Shown piece by piece: positions 9,221 through 15,100 of a stretch of 29,909 bases of DNA (positions within the stretch are counted from its first letter, which is position 1; the number at the start of each line of letters is the position of its first letter). The stretch spans positions 1 to 29,909 of the forward strand of contig QQUK01000268.1 of assembly GCA_008501655.1 (NCBI GenBank), given 5' to 3'. A program made the position numbers and the translations under genes. This stretch comes from Calditrichota bacterium. Its GTDB lineage: Bacteria > Zixibacteria > MSB-5A5 > GN15 > FEB-12. Under the pieces are notes generated by a model. The model saw nothing but the letters and a program-made list of their open reading frames with translations. It made no database searches and was not told where the DNA came from.

Positions 9221-9232
9221 GTAAGTACTTAC
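9221..9232. promoter_or_regulatory. MarR operator candidate (12-base palindrome)
   Basis: GTAAGTACTTAC is a perfect palindrome; with one mismatched pair it extends as TA-n-palindrome-n-TA to 18 bases, the size of a MarR-dimer site. It lies between a TATAAT box (minus strand, 9254-9249) and the ATG at 9192, so binding would block transcription of the regulator-peptidase operon. A half-site CGTAAG recurs at 9243-9248. Confidence 0.5.
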
Positions 9233-9341
9233 ATAAATGTTCCGTAAGATTATAAAAAATAATCAAAGTGTAAATCTTGCTATTTTATAACAGCCGGATA
9301 TATTGATATAGTATAATTGTATGACTTACTCAAGGAAAAAT

Positions 9342-9548
9342 ATGCCGGTAACCCGTTGTGTCTGTTTTAATAAGAAGTTTTCAGAACTTAAAAAGATTGC
9401 CAAAGCAAATAACTGCTCCAGCCTTGAGGAGCTTCAGGAAAAGGTCACTTTCGGGGAAAATTGCAAACGATGTCATCCTTATGTTAAAAAGATGTTTGAA
9501 ACCGGAGAAACTGTTTTTGAGGTTCTTCCTGTTGAAAATTCAGATTGA
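9342..9548 (+). CDS. Small BFD-type [2Fe-2S] binding protein
   Basis: 68 residues. I choose ATG 9342 because an AAGGA ribosome site stands 6 bases before it; an in-frame ATG at 9321 has no site and would only add seven residues. The cysteine pattern C6-x-C8 ... C41-x2-C44 is that of the helical BFD fold (bacterioferritin-associated ferredoxin, also found in NirB and glycerol-3-phosphate dehydrogenases), which holds a [2Fe-2S] cluster. The role may be electron transfer or iron release, but no bacterioferritin gene is nearby. A perfect TATAAT box lies at 9312-9317, without a clear -35. The last 9 bases overlap the convergent acetyltransferase gene. Confidence 0.8.
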   Translation: MPVTRCVCFNKKFSELKKIAKANNCSSLEELQEKVTFGENCKRCHPYVKKMFETGETVFEVLPVENSD

Positions 9549-10103
9549 ATTGAAATTTTTATTGGTCAGTGATGTCAGGATATGATCTTCCCATCTCCCA
9601 TTAATCATGAGATAGTCTTTAGCAACCCCCTCTTTTACAAACCCAACCCGATTTAATACAGCAAGTGACCGTTTATTTTTTACCATACAGTTTGCCATTA
9701 TCCGATGAATATTCATTTTCGTAAAAAGATATTCCGTTGTAATCTGTAATGCTTCGGTCATGTACCCTTTCCCCTGTTTATCCTCAGCAAGTGAATACCC
9801 GAGGTAGCAGGCTTGAAAAACACCCCGGACTATATTCGAATAGTTGATAACTCCTATGACTTTGGATGGAATATTTTTTTCAAACAGCCAGAATTTGATA
9901 CCGAGGTCATTTTGATAAACCTCCCTATCATGTTGAATCTGATCTATCCAATACAATTGGGTATAGAATTCTTCTGAGCGAACCGGTTCAAACGGTGTCA
10001 GGTATTGTTTATTATTGATGTAATAGGAGAGAATAGAAACTGCGTCCGGTTTCTCAGCCTGACGTAAAACTAATCTTTCTGAATGAAGGCTGACCGGTTT
10101 CAG
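9540..10103 (-). CDS. RimJ/RimL-like GNAT N-acetyltransferase with a CTG start
   Basis: Using CTG at 10103 gives 187 residues, the normal length for this family, beginning LKPVSLHSERLVLRQ; the ERLVLR strand is the usual N-terminal signature of RimJ-type enzymes. Later come GYSLAEDKQGKGYMTEAL (acetyl-CoA loop Q-G-K-G-Y) and NxRSLAVLNRVGFVKEG. Between the in-frame stop at 10106 and a TTG at 9956 there is no ATG, GTG or TTG, and starting at that TTG would remove 49 conserved residues. A GAGGAG site stands 8 bases before the CTG. The family acetylates N-terminal amines or small molecules; the substrate is unknown. It follows msrB by 18 bases and is probably co-transcribed. Confidence 0.85.
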   Translation of the reverse strand: MKPVSLHSERLVLRQAEKPDAVSILSYYINNKQYLTPFEPVRSEEFYTQLYWIDQIQHDREVYQNDLGIKFWLFEKNIPSKVIGVINYSNIVRGVFQACYLGYSLAEDKQGKGYMTEALQITTEYLFTKMNIHRIMANCMVKNKRSLAVLNRVGFVKEGVAKDYLMINGRWEDHILTSLTNKNFNSI

Positions 10104-10117
10104 TTACTATTCTCCTC
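10101..10117 (-). promoter_or_regulatory. Shine-Dalgarno site defining a CTG start
   Basis: On the minus strand GAGGAG (10117-10112), then 8 bases, then CTG (10103-10101). This is the strongest ribosome site near the gene, and it fixes the start on a non-standard codon. Confidence 0.65.
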
Positions 10118-10121
10118 GATT

Positions 10122-10670
10122 TTATTTTTTATCCGCTACAAATTTCAGAGAAACAGAATTGATACAATAACGTAGTCCGGTTGGATTAGGACCATCATCA
10201 AAAACGTGCCCGAGATGACCTTCACAGCGGCTGCAAATAACTTCTTTACGTACCATGGCAAATGATGTATCAGTATTAAGGTCAATTGCAGATTCAGAAA
10301 TCGGTTGGAAAAATGCCGGCCAACCTGAACCGGAGTTATATTTTGTATCCGAAGTAAACAGCTCATACCCACAACCTGCGCAAAGATAGGTACCGACCGA
10401 GTCATTATGATAATATGTTCCGGTTCCGCAAAGTTCGGTTCCTTTACCTCTTAACACCCGGTATTCTTCATCGGTTAACACCTGCTTCCATTCATCATCC
10501 GTCAGGCGAATTTTTCCGTCAGCATCAGGTTTCAGGCTGATAGTAGTATTCTTTTTTGTCATTGTTGTATCTCCATTATCTTCGGAGTAGCTTATATTAT
10601 ATACTAAGACAACAGTAAAAATCAAGAGGGTCGCTGCCAGTAGTATCTCTTTTTTGTATTTGAAATACAT
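10122..10670 (-). CDS. msrB: Membrane-anchored peptide-methionine (R)-S-oxide reductase
   Basis: 182 residues from the ATG at 10670, chosen because GGAG stands 7 bases upstream; a longer frame beginning at 10751 has no such site. Residues about 8-25 (EILLAATLLIFTVVLVY) form a signal anchor or uncleaved signal, so the enzyme faces the periplasm. The MsrB domain follows: WKQVLTDEEYRVLR, zinc cysteines in CAGC and CSRC, SGSGWPAFF, HLGHVFDDGP and the catalytic Cys in LRYCINSVSLKF. It repairs R-methionine sulfoxide in oxidised proteins, here likely in the envelope. It lies downstream of the sigma/anti-sigma genes; an ECF-like -35 element may precede it. Confidence 0.93.
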   Translation of the reverse strand: MYFKYKKEILLAATLLIFTVVLVYNISYSEDNGDTTMTKKNTTISLKPDADGKIRLTDDEWKQVLTDEEYRVLRGKGTELCGTGTYYHNDSVGTYLCAGCGYELFTSDTKYNSGSGWPAFFQPISESAIDLNTDTSFAMVRKEVICSRCEGHLGHVFDDGPNPTGLRYCINSVSLKFVADKK

Positions 10671-10697
10671 AACAAATCTCCAATCTTTTGTATGTTT

Positions 10698-10726
10698 TAA
10701 AACAAAAAACTGGAGAGGGAAGTTCC
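10698..10726 (-). promoter_or_regulatory. Possible ECF-type promoter before msrB
   Basis: On the minus strand GGAACTT (10726-10720), the common ECF -35 core, then 16 bases and GTTTTA (10703-10698). The -10 part is not a clear ECF match, so this is tentative. It would place the start about 20 bases before the msrB ATG. Confidence 0.25.
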
Positions 10727-10802
10727 TATCAGCATAAAAACAGCTAAACACCTGTTCTGCATGCAGTTAACCTTATTACAACCAATGCATATTTTAGTAT
10801 AC

Positions 10803-11276
10803 TCATTGATTATCAATCGCATTTTTCCCTTTGGCGATTATTTTCAGGCCAATTTTTGAATTTTTATATATTTTAAAAGATTCAGTAAGTTCTGATTCGC
10901 TCTGATTAATAGTAAACCGATTAATCGGTTGATATGATGCTGAATAGAATGATGATACAGAGTATCCGGCAAAAAAGATAATAACAGCTGCGGCAATTTG
11001 TAAAATATTTTTTACAATATTTGATTCAGGTTTTGCTCGAACAGCAGATTGTAACACAGACGTATATACCGAATTTTTAATTTCTTTCAACTCATTCTTA
11101 GACACTCCACTTTCATTCTTCGTGGACAAGATATTAATCATTTCCTGATATTCGGTTATCTCTATTTTGCACTCTTCACAGGTTTCTAAATGATTATCTA
11201 CATCTGATTTCTCATCTCCTGTGAGTTCATTTAAAACATATAATGGTATTAGTTCTTTGAATCTCTTACAATTCAT
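10803..11276 (-). CDS. Anti-sigma factor with zinc-finger (zf-HC2) domain
   Basis: 157 residues. The N-terminal cytoplasmic part has the ZAS motif H29-x3-C33-x2-C36 (NHLETCEEC), with C3 as the probable fourth ligand. A single membrane helix lies at about 91-109 (ILQIAAAVIIFFAGYSVSS), leaving a periplasmic tail of about 45 residues without a recognisable sensor domain. Such proteins hold an ECF sigma factor inactive at the membrane. It starts one base after the sigma stop codon, so the two are translationally coupled, as expected for a stoichiometric pair. Confidence 0.9.
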   Translation of the reverse strand: MNCKRFKELIPLYVLNELTGDEKSDVDNHLETCEECKIEITEYQEMINILSTKNESGVSKNELKEIKNSVYTSVLQSAVRAKPESNIVKNILQIAAAVIIFFAGYSVSSFYSASYQPINRFTINQSESELTESFKIYKNSKIGLKIIAKGKNAIDNQ

Positions 11277-11277
11277 A

Positions 11278-11769
11278 TTATAACCTTTCTTCTTCCGGTA
11301 TCATTTTTTTCAGATTAACAAGTCCTCGAGCAAGATGTACTTTAACAGAGGCGGTTGATATTGACATCATTCCGGCTATTTCATTTATTGTACAACCTGT
11401 AAAAAACCTATACACTACAACTTCTTTCTGTTTCCCGGATAATCTAAAAAGAGCATTTTCAATCTGTTTTCTCTTTTCAGAGAGAAGAAGATGTTCAAGC
11501 GGTTCCTCGTTAACTGTTTCGATTTCATATGTACCGTCATCCAGTTTCCGCTTAGCTTTGTTAAGCTGATTAATAGAGAGATTATATGCTGTTTTAAAAA
11601 AATATCCGTCTGAAATCTCTTTCTGCTCCTTTTTTATCATCTGAAAAATACGCATAAATGTATCCTGAACTATATCAAGAGCATCTTCATGATCTCGAAC
11701 TAATTTCAAAACAAACAGGTATAGTTTACCTGATAGTTTCTCTATCTGTTCCAAAAATCTTACTATCAT
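11278..11769 (-). CDS. ECF-family RNA polymerase sigma factor
   Basis: 163 residues. Region 2 holds DHEDALDIVQDTFMRIFQ (about 26-43), the core-binding and -10 recognition helix pair; region 4 holds LFRLSGKQKEVVVYRFF and the helix-turn-helix CTINEIAGMMSISTASVKVHLARGL (about 125-149). Region 3 is absent, as in all ECF factors. It lies between a lipoprotein gene (2 bases upstream) and its anti-sigma factor (1 base downstream), a three-gene cassette. Targets are unknown; the adjacent msrB suggests envelope oxidative stress, but this is inference. Confidence 0.94.
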   Translation of the reverse strand: MIVRFLEQIEKLSGKLYLFVLKLVRDHEDALDIVQDTFMRIFQMIKKEQKEISDGYFFKTAYNLSINQLNKAKRKLDDGTYEIETVNEEPLEHLLLSEKRKQIENALFRLSGKQKEVVVYRFFTGCTINEIAGMMSISTASVKVHLARGLVNLKKMIPEEERL

Positions 11770-11771
11770 TA

Positions 11772-12791
11772 TTAGTCTTCCACCACTGATAGAGCAAACA
11801 AAGGAATATGTGCATCGTGCAGACCTTCACCGGAAAACTCCCAATAAATCAACCCCTGCTCTTCAGGTCCAGTAAAACCATTAGTTGTTATAATAACTCC
11901 CGGAAGATGTAATGTAACTGAAAATTTGTCAGAAGTGAGCGCTTCGGTAATAGTATACATCTTTTTAATCTTAGAAAGGGATATCATAAACGGAGAATCT
12001 GTTTTTTTCTGGTTTATATCTGTTACTTCCGATACAATATTGCTAACTTTCAATTCTATTTTATTCAGTAAATTTTCATAAGCTAAGTCAATGGATGATT
12101 CATCAAGCAGTAGGATATTGAGTACTACAGTATCTGCAAATGCCTCTTCTATATATGCAGAGATCATCTTTTCAGCTTCCACTTTTTTAGAAAGTGGGAA
12201 CTTATCCTGAATTATCATATCACCAATTGCTTCAAGATATATAGCGTAAGTGTGATACATCATGCTTAAGGTCAAATTTTCTATATACTGATTTCTATCT
12301 GATTCAGAGACATTAAATATACCCTTATCTAATACCCGCTCTTCCAGTTCTTTGTTTTCATCTAGTTCATCCGGAGCGTTAAAACGCTTGAACATACGTG
12401 CCTGATAAGTTCGCTCAAATCTGTAAAATGTTTTATTACCTTCCTTCCAAATTTCTAATTGAGTAGGAAATTGTAAAGAAAAATTATTGGATGAATTGTT
12501 AGTAAATGAAACTGGAAACACTTCATTTGATTTTAAGGTTTGCGATGCTTTCAATTTTATCTTTGCATTATTATCTTTATCTGTATACCGCTCTTCTTTT
12601 AAGATTTTCCATTTTTCCCTGGTAGGGTATGAATTTGAGTTTTCAAAAGACTCAACATTACCATCGATTTCATAAACAATCGTTGTTTCTCCGTTTCTAT
12701 TTACTGTTATTGTTTCCTTCCGCTCAAGACATCCGGTAAAAATAAGTAACAATATTGCGAAAAAACTGAAGAGAAATTGTCTAAGTTTCAT
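11772..12791 (-). CDS. Lipoprotein of unknown function in the sigma/anti-sigma operon
   Basis: 339 residues with a lipoprotein signal: the lipobox LIFTGC places the lipidated Cys at 21. The mature part begins with a beta-rich stretch (ETITVNRNGETTIVYEIDG), continues with a helical segment (about 150-260) and ends with another beta stretch (FSVTLHLPGVIITTNG). This alternation of thread and strand resembles proteins of the LppM/DUF3153 kind only in a general way; I do not recognise the family. AAAGGA precedes the ATG. Being first in an operon with an ECF sigma and anti-sigma factor, it may act as an envelope sensor or a target of the system. mutY lies 62 bases upstream in the same direction. 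Confidence 0.75.
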   Translation of the reverse strand: MKLRQFLFSFFAILLLIFTGCLERKETITVNRNGETTIVYEIDGNVESFENSNSYPTREKWKILKEERYTDKDNNAKIKLKASQTLKSNEVFPVSFTNNSSNNFSLQFPTQLEIWKEGNKTFYRFERTYQARMFKRFNAPDELDENKELEERVLDKGIFNVSESDRNQYIENLTLSMMYHTYAIYLEAIGDMIIQDKFPLSKKVEAEKMISAYIEEAFADTVVLNILLLDESSIDLAYENLLNKIELKVSNIVSEVTDINQKKTDSPFMISLSKIKKMYTITEALTSDKFSVTLHLPGVIITTNGFTGPEEQGLIYWEFSGEGLHDAHIPLFALSVVED

Positions 12792-12853
12792 TTTAAGTTC
12801 CTTTCATTTTTATATAAATAACAAATAAGGAGCTAAAAAAGGCGACAGGAGTT

Positions 12854-13684
12854 TTAATTTTTTATCAATAGTTTATTTTTTGAAATAGTAATAAAACCTT
12901 CATTCTGAAGTTCTATCACTGCTTTTGAAACATCATCGTTAGCCCTGTTTAAGGAACGGGCAATAGTTGTTTTAGTCACTGATTTCCCGGCTGTTAATTC
13001 TTTGAGAATAAATCCTCGAATCTGCCGTATTGAACCTTCGAATTTCGATTGTTTGTATCGGGGAGCGTATCTGTCATGTACTGATTTCGGAAGAGACTTG
13101 GCATAATCCATCAGGGCATAATGCCAATCTTTCAGGTTCCGGTCGGGAAGGACAAGTTCGGCAAGTTTCTGAATAACTGAATCCGGAAGATCGGACGGCA
13201 AGTCAAATGAGCTGAGCAAGACTTTTTTAATATTTGTATCAACTGCAGCAACTCTTTTTTTAAATGCAAAAACTGCTATCGCATTTGCAGTATATTTTCC
13301 GATACCGGGAAGTTTTACCAGTTCATCAACCTCTTCAGGAAATTTACCAGAATATGCATTGGTGATTATATCAGCAATTTTTTTTAGATAGAGTGCACGC
13401 CGGTTATACCCTAAACCTGACCAGGCTGCGAGAATGTCTGTTTGTGATGCCAGATGCAGTTGTTTCCAATCCGGAAAATGTCGAATCCACTTTCCATAAT
13501 AGCTCACAACACGATCGACCTGTGTCTGCTGAAGCATCAGCTCCGATACGGTTATTTTATACGGATCGCTGATATTTCTGAAAGGAAGAATCCGTTTGTG
13601 TTTTCTATAGAATGAACGGATTTTTTTTCTGAATTCCACAATTTCTTTTTTACTGATAGTATCAATAGATTTTTTCTGCATCAT
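12854..13684 (-). CDS. mutY: MutY-like adenine DNA glycosylase lacking the Fe-S cluster
   Basis: 276 residues with the HhH-GPD fold. Residues matching the known MutY active site are present: E48 in VSELMLQQTQV, Y131 in LPGIGKYTANA, D149 and N151 in AVDTNIKKV. This supports removal of adenine opposite 8-oxoguanine. Two usual parts are missing: the four C-terminal cysteines that bind [4Fe-4S] (the protein contains no cysteine at all), and the NUDIX-like 8-oxoG recognition domain. In their place, residues about 215-276 look like a small winged helix (KTTIARSLNRANDDVSKAVIELQNEGF). Cluster-less MutY proteins are known in a few lineages. A related mismatch glycosylase activity is an alternative. 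The start has no ribosome site and coincides with the predicted transcription start. Confidence 0.85.
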   Translation of the reverse strand: MMQKKSIDTISKKEIVEFRKKIRSFYRKHKRILPFRNISDPYKITVSELMLQQTQVDRVVSYYGKWIRHFPDWKQLHLASQTDILAAWSGLGYNRRALYLKKIADIITNAYSGKFPEEVDELVKLPGIGKYTANAIAVFAFKKRVAAVDTNIKKVLLSSFDLPSDLPDSVIQKLAELVLPDRNLKDWHYALMDYAKSLPKSVHDRYAPRYKQSKFEGSIRQIRGFILKELTAGKSVTKTTIARSLNRANDDVSKAVIELQNEGFITISKNKLLIKN

Positions 13685-13690
13685 ACAACC

Positions 13691-13719
13691 ATGATACAGA
13701 ATTGATTTTTAAATATCAA
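13691..13719 (-). promoter_or_regulatory. Promoter of mutY giving a leaderless transcript
   Basis: On the minus strand TTGATA (13719-13714), a 17-base spacer and TATCAT (13696-13691). Seven bases beyond the -10 element lies 13684, the A of the first ATG, so the mRNA would begin at or next to the start codon. Confidence 0.5.
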
Positions 13720-13838
13720 GGGAGTTAAAATCAGACCGTTACATATTCTTTGTTCTCTGATACATACCTATCGTTATTAGTTTTAAGTAATCAAATCATA
13801 TTTATTCGATGAATATTTGACAGGCAGCAATTTAACAG

Positions 13839-13868
13839 AAAAGCTGCCTTTAAATAAAGGCAGCTTTT
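13839..13868 (-). terminator. Strong terminator of the cytochrome locus
   Basis: AAAAGCTGCCTTT (13839-13851) pairs perfectly with AAAGGCAGCTTTT (13856-13868), giving a 13-base stem, a 4-base loop and flanking A/T runs suited to both strands. It stands 26 bases past the stop of the 16-haem cytochrome and closes the whole minus-strand locus; it may also stop transcription from the other side. Confidence 0.85.
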
Positions 13869-13894
13869 ACTCTGAAGTTCTGTTATTTAACTAT

Positions 13895-15100
13895 TTATCG
13901 TTTATGACATTGAATACAAAGGTCCATAGAAGGATTTAAAGGAATATACTTGTCAAAGTCAGCTCCATGCATCTGGTGACAACTCGAACAATCAACCGGC
14001 TGTTCAGTTCTCGGGTCAATAATATCATTTCCCAGAGGATGTGATGCTTGATGCGATTCAGTATGACATTCAATGCACAGATTAATTTTATCACTCTTCA
14101 GATACTGTTTGTCATTTGATGTATGCGGCATATGGCAATTAGAACAGTCCATGCCATCATGAGTTATATAGGCATCTTTCTCTTTTTCCATATCATTAAA
14201 ATGACAACCCATACAGAGGTCTTTCTGTTCCGATGCCAATAAAAATTCTGCAGCTGAAGTATGCGGATTATGACAGTTCAGACATGATTTTTCATCATGC
14301 AGATTATGTTTAAAAGTGCCTTCAATATCAATCGAAGATTTATGGCATTTCAGACAAAGTGTCTTTGGGTCCGACTTCATTGCAAAAGAATTCTCTGCAT
14401 TATCTTCATGACAGGATCCACAGTTTCCGGCTTCAAATGGTTTATGCTGGTTTGGACGCAACAGCGAAGCAATAGTAGAAGCATGGGGATCATGACAGGT
14501 GATACAGTTTGCCTCAGATATGTCATATCCTTTGTGAGCATTTTTAATACGTGTGTTATCAGTATGACAATCATAGCATACATCGGGAGCTTTTGCTTTT
14601 AGAAGAGAAGCATTATTCTCTCCGTGGGCACCATGACAGGCTGCACAGTCACCGCCGTCGATCGGTGCATGAACATTGGACTTTGCCATCCAGTCGGAAA
14701 CTTGTGAATGACATCCAATACAAAGCTCGGGAGCACTGTCTGAAAGCAGGTTTGCTGCATCTGATGCATGGGGGTTGTGACAATGGATGCAGTCTCCTGT
14801 AGCTGCCGGTAAATGTGAAGAAGTTTTACTAATCTCTTCATTGATTGTATCATGACAGCTGAGACAGAGATTTTTAACATCATCACCTAATAACGAAGCA
14901 TGTTTTGATGCATGCGGGTTATGACAATCGGAGCAAGTGCCGCTATCAAAGGGAGGATGAACGTTTTTCTTTTCCATATACGATGAAACATCATCATGAC
15001 ATTCATAGCATATAGCCGGCTGATCAACCGGTTTATATTGTGCCGCCTGAAGAGATGTTCCAACAAGCAAAATCAGTAAGATATATTTAAATGCTTTCAT
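13895..15100 (-). CDS. Sixteen-haem c-type cytochrome (doubled CXXCH repeats)
   Basis: 401 residues with an N-terminal signal peptide (about 1-19) and 16 CXXCH motifs, so export and covalent haem attachment in the periplasm are expected. Motifs come in pairs (CXXCH-x-PH ... LCxxCH), the 'doubled CXXCH' family, in units of about 45 residues with the recurring words VHxP, CHNPHAS and LLxxxxxxLC. Residues 184-252 form a special unit (AHKGYDISEANC ... HKPFEAGNCGSCHED) also present in the next protein upstream, so the two are paralogues. The ATG overlaps the preceding stop by one base (TAATG), implying coupled translation and perhaps a joint complex. It is last in the locus. Likely role: electron storage or transfer across the envelope or at the cell surface. 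Confidence 0.93.
   Translation of the reverse strand: MKAFKYILLILLVGTSLQAAQYKPVDQPAICYECHDDVSSYMEKKNVHPPFDSGTCSDCHNPHASKHASLLGDDVKNLCLSCHDTINEEISKTSSHLPAATGDCIHCHNPHASDAANLLSDSAPELCIGCHSQVSDWMAKSNVHAPIDGGDCAACHGAHGENNASLLKAKAPDVCYDCHTDNTRIKNAHKGYDISEANCITCHDPHASTIASLLRPNQHKPFEAGNCGSCHEDNAENSFAMKSDPKTLCLKCHKSSIDIEGTFKHNLHDEKSCLNCHNPHTSAAEFLLASEQKDLCMGCHFNDMEKEKDAYITHDGMDCSNCHMPHTSNDKQYLKSDKINLCIECHTESHQASHPLGNDIIDPRTEQPVDCSSCHQMHGADFDKYIPLNPSMDLCIQCHKR

Noticed and set aside
9358..9585. A 75-residue plus-strand frame overlapping the small [2Fe-2S] gene
   Set aside because: It overlaps in another frame the gene that has the conserved cysteines and a strong ribosome site.
10743..10802. CTGCATGCAG palindrome downstream of the anti-sigma gene
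   Set aside because: Only a 10-base palindrome with no T-tract or flanking signal; it could occur by chance.
13821..13868. AGGCAGC repeated near the locus terminator, considered as a REP-like element
   Set aside because: The second copy is accounted for by the terminator stem and no further copies occur in the window.
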